A stretch of 64,000 nucleotides of DNA from Flavobacterium terrisoli (GCF_030167905.1 NZ_JARGNA010000002.1:186001-250000); one strand, 5' to 3'; shown: positions 17,270-27,354, numbered from the stretch's first letter. Notes: a model not told the origin generated them from the sequence alone. Numbers and translations are program-made.

Positions 17270-19237
17270 TTATGGATTCAGCTGTTTTTTTACTTTTTCA
17301 AAAGAATCTCTGTTGATTTTAACACTAAACTCCTGTTTCAAATCATCAACCCATCTTTGTTCCAGGTATTGCTGGTAGTCGTTTACAATTTTACCTCTAC
17401 ATTCATCCAGAGTTTTTACGCCTTTTGGCAATACTTTGTCTACTTTGGTCACAAAATAGTATTCGCCTTCCTTAACGATATCCGAAATTCCAACTTCAAA
17501 TTTGGTGCTTTTTGGCAAAGCGTCATTTCCTTCTTCAAATGTGCCGCTATTGCTCATCACATTAACCACATTACCAACGTTTAGTTTTTCCTTAATCGCC
17601 TGTACTTCGGTGCCTTTCTTTAATAAAGCCAAAGCTTTTTTAATCTCATCCAATTTAGTAGAAGAAAGTATGGTTGCTTCAACCCTGTTTTTCCACAAGT
17701 GCTCATTTTTGTGCTCATCGTAGAATTTCTGTAAACCAACCGTATCCGATTTTGCTCTTTCCCAGATTTCTTTTTCCATCAAATCAAAAAGCAATAATCC
17801 ATCGCGGTATTCTTCCATTACGTTAGCAAATTCTGAAAATTCCGTTTCAAGATTTTCATCATAGTAAGCCGTTAATTGGGCGTCTAAGAATTTCTCATAC
17901 AAAGCGTCAACCAATTTTGAAATCGGTTTGGTCGTCAAATTGGCTTTTTGTTGTTTGTCAACAAATTCCAAAAAGGTCTTTCCTTGAATTTTTTTAGCAT
18001 TGATAGTCAATAACGGAGCCGTAAAATCATTAACATTTTCTGGTTGTTTCCATTTTGACTCATAAAAATCGTTGGTCACCAATTTGGAAATCGCAGCATA
18101 TTGCTTAGCATCTTTTTTATAGGTGTATTTTTTTCTCAGTTTTTCATTCAAAGAAGCTGTAATTTTCTTTGATCGGTCATCTTTACCTACTTTCGTCTCC
18201 AGTTCATTTTTCATTTCGTCCAAAGTACGTACCGGATGTTTTTGAATCAATTTGATGATGTGCCATCCGAATTGTGACTGGAATGGTTTTGAGATTTCAT
18301 TAGCCGTAGTCAATGAAAAAGCCATGTTTTCGAATTCTTCAGAGCTCAATTGACCTGAACCGAATTTGTTCAAAACACCGCCTTTGGATGATGATGATTT
18401 GTCTTCTGAAAATTGTTTGGCCAAATCTTCAAACTTTTCTCCCTGTTGGATTTTTTTGTAGATGTCGTTGATGGTATTCTTCGCTTTATCCTGATCGGTA
18501 TCTTCCGGTTTCGGATTCAAAATCATGATGTGCGCCACGGTAACTTCACCACGGTTATTTCTAACGTCTTCCACTTTTAGGATGTGGTAACCAAAACGGG
18601 TTCTGATGATTTTTGAAATTTTACCTTTTGGCGTATTGAAGGCCGCACTTTCAAAAGCATAAACCATTCTGAAAGCCGAAAAGTAACCCAAATCACCTCT
18701 GTTTTCTTTGGCAGACGGATCTTCTGAATATTCCATGGCCAAAGCCGCGAAATCTCCTCCGGCTAAAGCTTTCTTGCTGATTTCTTCTATTTTTTTATAG
18801 GCTTTAAGCGTATCTTCTGGAGATGCATTTTCATCTACTAAAATCAGGATGTGTGATGCTTTTACTTCTTTTTGAAGGCGATTGTAACCTTCTTCAACCA
18901 ATTCCTGGGTAATTTTGGTATCGTTAAAATAGTTTTTTGCCAATTGAGTCCGGTAGGATTTTAACTCATTCTGATACTTCGGATTGTTTTCCAATCCTAA
19001 TTTATAGGCTTTGTTCACTTTTAGTTTATAGCCTACAAAAAGCTCAAGGTATTGGTTCAAATCTTTTTGTGATTCGTCTTTTACTAAATCTAAATTTTTC
19101 TTGTAAACCCTTGAAAATTCATCGGTATAATAAGGCTTTTCGTTAATAGTAAATAAAACTTCTTTTGAACTATTTTGCGCTGAGGCGGCAATTGACATTG
19201 AAAAGAACAATCCTAAAAAAAACTGTTTTAAACTCAT
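17270..19237 (-). CDS. Periplasmic peptidylprolyl isomerase (two parvulin domains)
   Basis: A 655-residue exported protein with signal peptide MSLKQFFLGLFFSMSIAASA. Two parvulin domains are visible at about residues 125-225 (VKASHILILVDENASPED, NRGDLGYFSAF, RTRFGYHILKVED) and 230-335 (VTVAHIMILNPKPED, GGVLNKFGSGQLS, SQFGWHIIKLIQ). About 300 further residues at the C-terminus show a third, degenerate parvulin-like stretch (GTFEEGNDALPKSTKF). It is first in the three-gene folding operon, with a good promoter at 19331-19360. It is expected to act on exported or outer-membrane clients. Confidence 0.9.
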   Translation of the reverse strand: MSLKQFFLGLFFSMSIAASAQNSSKEVLFTINEKPYYTDEFSRVYKKNLDLVKDESQKDLNQYLELFVGYKLKVNKAYKLGLENNPKYQNELKSYRTQLAKNYFNDTKITQELVEEGYNRLQKEVKASHILILVDENASPEDTLKAYKKIEEISKKALAGGDFAALAMEYSEDPSAKENRGDLGYFSAFRMVYAFESAAFNTPKGKISKIIRTRFGYHILKVEDVRNNRGEVTVAHIMILNPKPEDTDQDKAKNTINDIYKKIQQGEKFEDLAKQFSEDKSSSSKGGVLNKFGSGQLSSEEFENMAFSLTTANEISKPFQSQFGWHIIKLIQKHPVRTLDEMKNELETKVGKDDRSKKITASLNEKLRKKYTYKKDAKQYAAISKLVTNDFYESKWKQPENVNDFTAPLLTINAKKIQGKTFLEFVDKQQKANLTTKPISKLVDALYEKFLDAQLTAYYDENLETEFSEFANVMEEYRDGLLLFDLMEKEIWERAKSDTVGLQKFYDEHKNEHLWKNRVEATILSSTKLDEIKKALALLKKGTEVQAIKEKLNVGNVVNVMSNSGTFEEGNDALPKSTKFEVGISDIVKEGEYYFVTKVDKVLPKGVKTLDECRGKIVNDYQQYLEQRWVDDLKQEFSVKINRDSFEKVKKQLNP

Positions 19238-19330
19238 CTTATCTGTTATCTGTTTTTAAAAAAATTCACAATTAAATTTTGGTTTTTGCAAGTGCCCAAA
19301 ACCACTTTAGTTTTTAGTTGTAACAATCAA

Positions 19331-19360
19331 CAAAAGTAACAATTCAAACACATTATACAA
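19331..19360 (-). promoter_or_regulatory. Promoter of the parvulin operon
   Basis: Read leftward: TTG (19360-19358), 19 bases, then TACTTTTG (19338-19331). The -7 box is a perfect TAnnTTTG. It predicts a leader of roughly 85-90 bases before the ATG at 19237. Confidence 0.55.
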
Positions 19361-19466
19361 GTATCGGGGCTACTATTAACAAAATTTTATTAACAGAACT
19401 TTTACGATGTTTTACATTAAACAAAACTGACTTCAAATACATGTCTGAATAATGAGTAAATAATAG

Positions 19467-19474
19467 TATTTTTG
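19467..19474 (+). promoter_or_regulatory. -7 promoter element of prfC
   Basis: TATTTTTG matches TAnnTTTG and lies 20 bases before the prfC start codon. The -33 region is poor (TCTG at 19444-19447). Confidence 0.45.
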
Positions 19475-19494
19475 CAGACAATTTATCGAAAATT

Positions 19495-21084
19495 ATGAGT
19501 TTTTTAAAAGAAATACAACGCCGCAGGACTTTTGGAATTATTTCACATCCCGATGCCGGAAAGACAACCTTAACTGAAAAGCTATTGCTTTTTGGTGGAG
19601 CCATCCAGGAAGCCGGCGCGGTAAAAAACAACAAAATTAAAAAAGGAGCTACTTCCGATTTTATGGAGATTGAGCGTCAAAGAGGAATCTCTGTGGCTAC
19701 TTCGGTCTTGGCTTTTAATTATCAGAACAAAAAAATCAACATTCTTGATACACCGGGTCACAAGGATTTTGCCGAGGACACCTTCAGAACCTTAACGGCT
19801 GTTGACAGTGTGATTGTGGTAATTGATGTGGCAAAAGGTGTTGAGGAACAAACCGAAAAATTAGTAGAAGTTTGCCGTATGCGTAACATCCCGATGATTG
19901 TTTTCATCAATAAATTGGATAGAGAAGGAAAAGATGCTTTCGATTTGATGGATGAAGTGGAGCAAAAACTAGGATTGACCGTTACGCCTTTGAGCTTCCC
20001 AATCGGTATGGGTTATGACTTTCAGGGTATTTATAATATTTGGGAACAAAACATCAATCTTTTCAGCGGTGACAGCCGTAAAAACATTGAAGATACCATC
20101 GCCTTTTCGGATATTGCGAGTCCGGAATTGGAAAAAATCATTGGTGAAAAACCAGCGGTTAAATTAAGAGAAGAACTCGAGTTGATTTCGGAAGTTTATC
20201 CGGCGTTTGACAGCGACAGCTATTTGAACGGTACTTTGCAACCGGTATTTTTTGGTTCAGCCCTGAATAATTTTGGCGTAAGAGAATTGCTGGATTGTTT
20301 TGTCGAAATTGCTCCTACACCAAGACCAAAAGAATCAGAAACCCGATTGGTTAAACCTGAGGAAGAAAAAATGAGTGGTTTTGTGTTCAAAATCCACGCT
20401 AATATGGATCCAAAGCACCGTGACCGTTTGGCATTTGTCAAAATCGTATCGGGAACATTTGAAAGAAACAAACCTTACACTCACGTAAGATTAAATAAAA
20501 ACCTGAAATTTTCGAGCCCGAATGCTTTTTTTGCCGAGAAAAAAGAAATTGTGGATATCTCATATCCGGGAGACATTGTAGGTTTACACGATACCGGTAA
20601 CTTTAAAATCGGAGACACTTTGACCGAAGGAGAAATGATGAGTTTCAAAGGAATCCCGAGTTTTTCACCGGAGCACTTCCGCTATATCAACAATGCCGAT
20701 CCGTTAAAGGCGAAGCAATTGGATAAAGGTGTTGACCAGCTGATGGATGAAGGTGTGGCGCAGTTGTTTACTTTGGAAATGAACAATCGAAAAGTCATTG
20801 GAACCGTTGGTGCCTTGCAGTATGAAGTTATCCAATACCGTTTGGAACATGAATACGGTGCGAAATGTAGCTATGAAAATTTCCCGGTTCACAAAGCTTG
20901 CTGGGTGAAACCAACAGACCCGAAAAGTGAGGAATTCAAAGAATTTAAAAGAATCAAACAGAAATTCCTGGCGCATGACAAATATGGTCAATTGGTGTTC
21001 CTGGCCGACTCTGAATTCACGATACAAATGACACAGAGCAAGTTTCCAAACGTTAAATTGTATTTCACCTCTGAATTTGACTAA
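19495..21084 (+). CDS. prfC: Peptide chain release factor 3
   Basis: Translational GTPase that removes RF1/RF2 from the ribosome after peptide release. The protein has 529 residues, the normal length. G-domain motifs are visible: SHPDAGKTT (G1, residues 17-25), ERQRGISVATSV (G2), DTPGHKDFAEDT (G3) and INKLDREGKD (G4). The FAEDTFRTL sequence after DTPGHKD separates RF3 from EF-G. The C-terminal part has the expected QLDKGVDQLMDEGVAQLF. It begins 20 bases after a -7 promoter box and is followed 74 bases later by a small exported-protein gene. Confidence 0.96.
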   Translation: MSFLKEIQRRRTFGIISHPDAGKTTLTEKLLLFGGAIQEAGAVKNNKIKKGATSDFMEIERQRGISVATSVLAFNYQNKKINILDTPGHKDFAEDTFRTLTAVDSVIVVIDVAKGVEEQTEKLVEVCRMRNIPMIVFINKLDREGKDAFDLMDEVEQKLGLTVTPLSFPIGMGYDFQGIYNIWEQNINLFSGDSRKNIEDTIAFSDIASPELEKIIGEKPAVKLREELELISEVYPAFDSDSYLNGTLQPVFFGSALNNFGVRELLDCFVEIAPTPRPKESETRLVKPEEEKMSGFVFKIHANMDPKHRDRLAFVKIVSGTFERNKPYTHVRLNKNLKFSSPNAFFAEKKEIVDISYPGDIVGLHDTGNFKIGDTLTEGEMMSFKGIPSFSPEHFRYINNADPLKAKQLDKGVDQLMDEGVAQLFTLEMNNRKVIGTVGALQYEVIQYRLEHEYGAKCSYENFPVHKACWVKPTDPKSEEFKEFKRIKQKFLAHDKYGQLVFLADSEFTIQMTQSKFPNVKLYFTSEFD

Positions 21085-21158
21085 TTAACTTTAAAATTAC
21101 ATCCTAAATTTTTTATGTTTAAAAATGATTATTATATTTACGGCTTGAACAAAAAGTT

Positions 21159-21377
21159 ATGAAAAACAATTTAAAATTTTATTTTGTCACCCTATTTCTA
21201 ATAGCTTCCGATTTTGTAGTTTTTGCACAAGGCGGTCCCGGTGACGATGATGGTGGCGGCGGTCTTGAAGGTGGTGACCCGCAACCGGCTCCAATAAACA
21301 GTAAACTAATCTTATTGGCAATCACAGGTGTTTTATTTGTGATTTACACCTATAGAAAAAACAAAAGAACAGTTTAA
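21159..21377 (+). CDS. Very small exported protein with C-terminal membrane anchor
   Basis: A 72-residue protein with three parts: a signal peptide (about residues 1-24, ending VVFAQ), a short Gly/Asp-rich linker (GGPGDDDGGGGLEGGDP) and a C-terminal PINSKLILLAITGVLFVIYT helix followed by basic YRKNKR. The layout of signal, low-complexity linker, P-I-(D/N) motif, helix and basic tail resembles short flavobacterial proteins linked to exosortase-type (PID-CTERM-like) sorting. No exosortase gene lies in this window, and the same layout would suit a simple membrane-anchored peptide. It is probably co-transcribed with, or just downstream of, prfC, and ends at a strong terminator. Confidence 0.7.
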   Translation: MKNNLKFYFVTLFLIASDFVVFAQGGPGDDDGGGGLEGGDPQPAPINSKLILLAITGVLFVIYTYRKNKRTV

Positions 21378-21420
21378 ATTTTATTTCTCTTTACAAGATT
21401 AAACTTTAAATAAACTTCAA

Positions 21421-21455
21421 TAAAAAACCCCATCAATTACTTGATGGGGTTTTTC
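21421..21455. terminator. Bidirectional terminator between the small exported protein and the MBG adhesin
   Basis: AAAAACCCCATCAA pairs perfectly with TTGATGGGGTTTTT around a TTAC loop; both flanks suit termination of the two converging genes. Confidence 0.92.
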
Positions 21456-21471
21456 TATTTTAGGGATTGAA

Positions 21472-24400
21472 CTATCTTATCACTTTCTTGGTTACTACCA
21501 ATCCTTCTTGAGAAGTGATTTGAACCAAAAGCACTTGATTGCTTTGACCAACATTGATAATCGTTTGTGAATCGTTTACTTCTTTTTTCTCTAATATCAA
21601 TCGACCTTTGATGTCAAATACTTTCACTTCAGACATAACAATGTTACCGGTTTTAATTACAAAGTCTTTCACTTCATTTTGGTAGATAACCACCTGATTC
21701 GCATTGAATGTTGGAGTGCCAACACCTAACGGCATTTGGTAAAGCACTTCAAAACGCGAAGCAAATGTTCCCGCATCTGAGTTGAAATTGTAAGCTCCAG
21801 TGGTTAAATCATGGATTGTAGTTGTTAAATTATCGCGTAAATAAATGGTTTGTCCTTCTGAGAACAATCCGTCCACATGGTCAATTGCAACCGTATAGTT
21901 TCCTGCATTAGTGATTCTAAGCCCTAATGGCACAACATCACTCAACTCAAATGGCAAAGCTCTTCCTTGGATAACCAAAGACTCATTTCCTACGGTTGAA
22001 TACAAAGCGATGTCACCATCATTAATCAATCTACCGTCAATACCGCCATCATAACCCATAGTCGCATCAGTCATATAACCAAAGGCTGTTTGACAGAATA
22101 ATCCTGCTGCATTGGTTACATTTAACCAAATACGGTTAGATTCAGAAACGGTATTTACCTCCTGATTCGTTCTGAAGAATTGTCCTGCGGTATTATTAAG
22201 ACGCATAGTATTGTCGAACTCAACCGCTGAAGCACCACTTTCGGCCTCAACGATAAATCCTTGACCGGTTTGTATTACACCATTCAAATCATTGGCTTCT
22301 GGTTGGCCATTGGATACATAAGTACCATTTCCTCCACCCGCAGGAGACCAAGAACAGTAAGCATTATTGGCCGTTGTATTGTTTGTTTCTCTCCAGAAAT
22401 ATAACACCCCGGTAATTCTCTCATCTCCTGATTGTCTATTGGCAGCCACAAAATCAACCGCGCTTATAGGTGATGGATATGGATTTCCGATTAAATTATA
22501 TCTGAAACCTGAACCATTATCGCTAATACTGATTGAATAATCTCCATTATTGGCCGTTCCTGTGAATTGTCCATTCCAAGGAGTTGCTGTAGTTGGATGA
22601 TTCCATGGCATACGGATTAAATAACCTTGTCCAACAGTAAAAGGAACATTGTTCGTATCGGTTCCGTTTACTCCATTTCCGTTTAAACCGGTAATATTGA
22701 ATCCTAAACTATTGTTATAAACATTAGTAGCAGTCAAATACTGATAGAATCTGTTAGCAAAAGTCAATGGTGAAAAGGCATACAATCCCTGTCCGGTAAC
22801 CGGTGAAGACCATAGGGTATAATCAAGACGTTTTAAAGCAGAACTGTTGCGTTTCACCACTGTTGAACCTGAACCTATATTGGATACATTATTGGTCTGA
22901 AGTAAATTGGCATTATTCTCTATTGTCAAAGTTCCGTCATTGTCAATTACATCTGTAACTGTCAAACCATTTAACGAATTAACTTTTAAAGTAGTTCCCG
23001 AATCTAAAGTCAAAGTGTTGATTGTTACATTTGATGAAATCTCTGGATAAAAAGTAGCCGTACTGATGGTTACATTTGAAACCGCAGCAGGTACTACACC
23101 ACAAGACCAGTTAGCTCCATTTGACCATGCTGTGCTTACGCTACCTGTCCAAGTATTATCATTAGAAATTGTCACTACCCAGCTTCCGCTTGATTGTGTA
23201 AATGTTGGGTTACAGGTATTGTCTTTAGCAAATCTGATATAGGTTGTTGTAACAGTTAATCCTGGTGGTGGATCAAAAGTTGCCGAATTTGAATCTGGTA
23301 TATCAACACCATTTGCTTGCCAAACATAAGTTATAGACCCATCGCCACCAGTTGCATCAGAAAGACTACCGATTGCAAAAGCCGGAAATCCATTATAACA
23401 AACTGTCTCGCCACTTGTACTAATTGCTCCTGAGTTAAAAGAAGTTCCGTATACAAAAGCAGTAACCGCTGTTCTTGAACCTGAAACACAACCGGTTGTT
23501 GTATTTCTGGCCTCAGCATAATAAATTGTTGTAGAAGAAATACTTGGTGTAGTATAACTTGTTGAATTGCTCAATAATAATGTTCCTCCGGAAGAAGCAT
23601 CATACCAATCTACTGTTTCTCCTCCGTTTACTGAGGCAGATAAATTTACTGTTCCGGTACTGCAAATCGCACCATCTGTTCCAATTGGAGCATTTGGCAA
23701 AGCATTAACGGTCAAAGTTCCGTCAACATAAGTAATGTTATAGTTTGATGCAGTAAATGTTCCACCGGTTGCAGCCGACGAAACTATTGGATGTGAACCA
23801 ACAGCAGCACCTGAAGCTGCACCTGTACTTGATAAGGTTACACTTCCGATGGTTTCACTATTTTGCAATCCGATTGAAGAAAAGGCCGAAGTTCCTAAAG
23901 TATAAGTAGTTCCAAAACATTTTACAGCATTATCAGCTGTAATGGTTAATGAAGCTGCTGTAACGGTTAATGTTCCTGAGTTTGGAGTATAAGTGATGTT
24001 GTAGTTACTCGCTGTAAATGTCCCTCCGGTTGCAGCCGATGGTGTAATCGTTGATGTACTTCCAGCAGCATCTGTAGCTGCTAAAGCACCAGCTCCATAA
24101 GTCAAAGTTACCGTTCCGATAGTTTCCCCATTTACCAATCCGGTTGAACCGAAAGCAGTAGAACCTGAAACCGGCGTACTTTGGGTAGTCCCATAAACTT
24201 TGGTTCCGTTATTCGCTGTAATAGTTAAGTTAGCCGCAATAACAGTTAAGGTTCCTGAATTAGGCGTATAAGTGATATTATAATTACCGGCTGTAAAAGT
24301 TCCTCCTGTTGCCGCTGATGCCGTAATTGTAGAAGTACTTCCAACCGCATCCGTAGCTGCCAAAGCTCCGGCTCCATAAGTCAAAGTTACCGTTCCGATA

Positions 24401-27354
24401 GTTTCCCCATTTACCAATCCGGTTGAACCAAAATCAGTTGAACCTGTTACCGGTGTACTTTGGGTTGTACCATAAACTTTGGTACCATTGTTTGCCGTTA
24501 TCGTCAATGACGCAGCATTCACGATAAGCGTCCCGTTATTATAGGTTATTGAATAATTACTTGCAGTAAATGTTCCTCCAGTTGCAGCTGAAGCCACTAT
24601 GCTGTATGAACCAACTGCTGCAGTTGCTCCTGCTCCTGCACTTGCAGTGGTTATGCTTCCAATAGTTTCCCCATTTTGCAAACCAGTTGGCGTAAATGCT
24701 GTAGAACCTGAACCTACAGTGTAAGTTTGCCCATAAGTTTTACTGTCATCATTAGCGGTTATCGTTAATGGAGCAGCAGTAACCGTTAATGTTCCTGAAT
24801 TTGGGGTATAGGTAATATTATAATTGCTTGCCGTAAATGTCCCTCCGGTCGCAGCCGATGGTGTAATCGTTGAAGTACTTCCAACAGCGTCTGTAGCTGC
24901 TAAAGCGCCAGCTCCATAATTTAAAGTTACTGTTCCGATAGTTTCCCCATTTACCAATCCGGTTGAACCGAATGCCGTTGAACCTGAAACCGGTGTAGTT
25001 TGTGTTACACCATAAACTTTGGTTCCGTTATTTGCTGTAATCGTTAAGTTAGCCGCAATAACAGTCAACGTCCCTGAATTTGGCGTATAAGTAATATTGT
25101 AATTACTGGCTGTAAAAGTTCCTCCCGTTGCCGCTGATGCGGTAATAGTAGAAGTACTTCCCACAGCATCTGTGGCTGCTAAAGCTCCGGCTCCATAAGT
25201 CAAAGTTACCGTTCCGATAGTTTCACCATTTTGCAAACCGGTTGACCCGAAAGCGGCTGAACTTGTTACCGGTGTACTTTGAGTCGTACCGTAAACTTTG
25301 GTACCATTGTTTGCTGTTATTGTCAATGCCGCAGCATTCACGGTAAGCGTCCCATTATTATAGGTTATCGAGTAGTTACTCGCTGTAAATGTTCCACCAG
25401 TTGCCGCTGAAGCCACTATGTTGTATGAACCAACTGCAGCTGTTGCTGACGCTCCTGTACTTGCAGTCGTTATGCTTCCAATCGTTTCCCCATTTTGCAA
25501 ACCAGTCGGCGTAAATGCTGTAGAACCTGCACCAACGGTATACGTCTGCCCATAAGTTTTGCTGTCATTATTAGCTGTTATGGTTAATGGCGCAGCAGTT
25601 ACGGTTAATGTTCCTGAATTTGGAGTATAAGTGATATTATAATTGCTTGCAGTAAATGTTCCTCCGGTCGCAGCCGATGGTGTAATCGTCGAAGTACTTC
25701 CTACCACAGCATTTCCAGCCAAAGCGCCAGCGCCATAAGTCAAAGTCACTGTTCCGATAGTTTCACCATTTACCAATCCGGTTGAACCGAATGCAGTCGA
25801 GCCTGAAACCGGTGTAGTTTGTGTTACACCATAAACTTTGGTTCCATTATTCGCTGTAATCGTTAAGTTAGCCGCAGTTACGGTTAAGGTTCCTGAATTT
25901 GGCGTATAGGCTATGCTATAGTTACTCGCCGTAAATGTACCTCCGGTCGCCGCTGATGGCGTAATCGTTGAAGTACTTCCAACTGCTGCGTTATTAGCTA
26001 AAGCTCCTGCTCCATAAGTCAAAGTTACCGAACCGATAGTTTCACCATTTTGCAAACCGGTTGAACCAAACGCTGCTGAACCTGTTACTGGTGTACTTTG
26101 AGTCGTACCATAAACTTTAGTACCATTGTTGGCCGTTATCGTTAAAGCTCTTGTGGCGATTGAAAAAGCCGTAGCACTAGAACTATTTGATCTGTAAAAA
26201 CCATCCGAACTGTCCGCTACTGTAGCGGTTACGGTATAACTACCTGCATTTGTAGGGCGGGTTGCACTTGGACCATAAGTAGTTCCACTCACACCAACAT
26301 AACTAAAAGTATAGCTGGTTCCGGTTCCTGTGTTGGTTGCTGCATTTGGACCTTGCGCCAAACCAGTATAAGTATAAGAACCAACGGTTGGTGTAACTGT
26401 TGGTGTTGTACTAGTGTATGCTGCTACATTAACCATACCAGTGGTAGCGGTAAAATAAGTATTGTTTTTATAGGTAGCGGAAGATGTTGTTGATCCCCAA
26501 GTACCGGTATTCGTCCCTGAACTTCCTAAAGTAAGCGAATTTACATTGTAAGTTGTACCTGTATTTAGAGCAGCAAGAGATCCATTAACCGTGAGATTAT
26601 TTGATATTGTTGTTCCAGACGCTAGTGTTTTTGTTCCCGAACCTGTTAAGGAAACATTATAATGTGCACCCGCCCTTACCGATTGTGCACCGGCATTATT
26701 ATAGTTGACAGTACCTGTCGACTGAGTAAAAACCGTTGTAGAAAAAGTCCCTGTCAAATTTAAGGTTCCTGCACCTGAGAAAATAACTGATGCACTTGCA
26801 GTCAATGTTCCCGTTCCATTTAACGAAGTTCCTGCCACATTTCCTGTAGCCGTAACAACCCCTGTCGAATTAATCGTAAGATTGGTTCTTCCGTCACCTC
26901 CAGATCCAGCGGTTCTATTTCCAGGTGATTGATTAATATTTCCACACACCAAGTTTCCGGAAACTGTTAATGTTGTTGTACTTATATTCCCATTACCCAT
27001 AGCGGTAGCCGAACCAATTGTTACGGCGCCGGCTCCACCACTACCAACAGTTAATGTTTGTCCGCTATTAATGGTTAGTGAAGTAGTCACACCATTATTA
27101 GTTGAATTATTTATTTGCACCGAGGCACAAACCGCACCGGGAATGTTTACCACAACGACTTGACCGGCTGTTAAAGTAACCGAATCCGTATTAGCCGGAA
27201 GCCCGTTTGGATTCCAGTTATTACCATCTCCCCAGTTGCTTGTTCCTGCTCCTCCATCCCATGTCTTCTGACCATAAGTGGCACTGACAAAAAAGAAAGT
27301 TAAAAATAGAAATGCTAGTTTGAATTTCCTTGAATTGAGTAGTAATTTTTTCAT
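21472..27354 (-). CDS. Giant secreted surface protein with nine MBG-type repeats and a T9SS C-terminal signal
   Basis: A 1960-residue protein. From the N-terminus: a signal peptide (MKKLLLNSRKFKLAF to SATYGQ), a Gly/Asn/Thr-rich beta region (WDGGAGTSNWGDGNNW), then nine repeats of about 87-93 residues. Each repeat starts LTITANNGTKVYG or a variant and ends near NSGTLTV, the pattern of MBG-type Ig-fold repeats. An Ig-like segment (TGTVNLSASVNGGETVDWYD) and a ~500-residue module follow. The last ~80 residues (NANQVVIYQN, SEVKVFDIKGRLILEKK, VLLVQITSQEGLVVTKK) are a T9SS sorting domain. It is likely a cell-surface adhesin. The upstream ATG at 27423 was rejected because it lies before the signal peptide. 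Confidence 0.88.
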   Translation of the reverse strand: MKKLLLNSRKFKLAFLFLTFFFVSATYGQKTWDGGAGTSNWGDGNNWNPNGLPANTDSVTLTAGQVVVVNIPGAVCASVQINNSTNNGVTTSLTINSGQTLTVGSGGAGAVTIGSATAMGNGNISTTTLTVSGNLVCGNINQSPGNRTAGSGGDGRTNLTINSTGVVTATGNVAGTSLNGTGTLTASASVIFSGAGTLNLTGTFSTTVFTQSTGTVNYNNAGAQSVRAGAHYNVSLTGSGTKTLASGTTISNNLTVNGSLAALNTGTTYNVNSLTLGSSGTNTGTWGSTTSSATYKNNTYFTATTGMVNVAAYTSTTPTVTPTVGSYTYTGLAQGPNAATNTGTGTSYTFSYVGVSGTTYGPSATRPTNAGSYTVTATVADSSDGFYRSNSSSATAFSIATRALTITANNGTKVYGTTQSTPVTGSAAFGSTGLQNGETIGSVTLTYGAGALANNAAVGSTSTITPSAATGGTFTASNYSIAYTPNSGTLTVTAANLTITANNGTKVYGVTQTTPVSGSTAFGSTGLVNGETIGTVTLTYGAGALAGNAVVGSTSTITPSAATGGTFTASNYNITYTPNSGTLTVTAAPLTITANNDSKTYGQTYTVGAGSTAFTPTGLQNGETIGSITTASTGASATAAVGSYNIVASAATGGTFTASNYSITYNNGTLTVNAAALTITANNGTKVYGTTQSTPVTSSAAFGSTGLQNGETIGTVTLTYGAGALAATDAVGSTSTITASAATGGTFTASNYNITYTPNSGTLTVIAANLTITANNGTKVYGVTQTTPVSGSTAFGSTGLVNGETIGTVTLNYGAGALAATDAVGSTSTITPSAATGGTFTASNYNITYTPNSGTLTVTAAPLTITANDDSKTYGQTYTVGSGSTAFTPTGLQNGETIGSITTASAGAGATAAVGSYSIVASAATGGTFTASNYSITYNNGTLIVNAASLTITANNGTKVYGTTQSTPVTGSTDFGSTGLVNGETIGTVTLTYGAGALAATDAVGSTSTITASAATGGTFTAGNYNITYTPNSGTLTVIAANLTITANNGTKVYGTTQSTPVSGSTAFGSTGLVNGETIGTVTLTYGAGALAATDAAGSTSTITPSAATGGTFTASNYNITYTPNSGTLTVTAASLTITADNAVKCFGTTYTLGTSAFSSIGLQNSETIGSVTLSSTGAASGAAVGSHPIVSSAATGGTFTASNYNITYVDGTLTVNALPNAPIGTDGAICSTGTVNLSASVNGGETVDWYDASSGGTLLLSNSTSYTTPSISSTTIYYAEARNTTTGCVSGSRTAVTAFVYGTSFNSGAISTSGETVCYNGFPAFAIGSLSDATGGDGSITYVWQANGVDIPDSNSATFDPPPGLTVTTTYIRFAKDNTCNPTFTQSSGSWVVTISNDNTWTGSVSTAWSNGANWSCGVVPAAVSNVTISTATFYPEISSNVTINTLTLDSGTTLKVNSLNGLTVTDVIDNDGTLTIENNANLLQTNNVSNIGSGSTVVKRNSSALKRLDYTLWSSPVTGQGLYAFSPLTFANRFYQYLTATNVYNNSLGFNITGLNGNGVNGTDTNNVPFTVGQGYLIRMPWNHPTTATPWNGQFTGTANNGDYSISISDNGSGFRYNLIGNPYPSPISAVDFVAANRQSGDERITGVLYFWRETNNTTANNAYCSWSPAGGGNGTYVSNGQPEANDLNGVIQTGQGFIVEAESGASAVEFDNTMRLNNTAGQFFRTNQEVNTVSESNRIWLNVTNAAGLFCQTAFGYMTDATMGYDGGIDGRLINDGDIALYSTVGNESLVIQGRALPFELSDVVPLGLRITNAGNYTVAIDHVDGLFSEGQTIYLRDNLTTTIHDLTTGAYNFNSDAGTFASRFEVLYQMPLGVGTPTFNANQVVIYQNEVKDFVIKTGNIVMSEVKVFDIKGRLILEKKEVNDSQTIINVGQSNQVLLVQITSQEGLVVTKKVIR
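23690..26170 (-). repeat. Nine MBG-type coding repeats with a three-repeat higher-order unit
   Basis: Anchor sequences (reverse complement of LTITANNGTKVYG) recur near 26110, 25830, 25551, 25291, 25010, 24730, 24470, 24190 and 23920. Spacings are 280, 279, 260, 281, 280, 260, 280 and 270 bases. The subtype order is TTQ, VTQ, QTY, then TTQ, VTQ, QTY, then TTQ, TTQ and a diverged last copy. The real unit is therefore a block of about 820 bases (273 codons) made of three repeats, present twice and followed by a partial third block. Confidence 0.9.

Noticed and set aside
23690..26170. Regular repeats considered as a CRISPR or satellite array
   Set aside because: The period is 260-280 bases, in frame, and encodes MBG-type protein domains. 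There are no short repeats with unique spacers and no cas genes.
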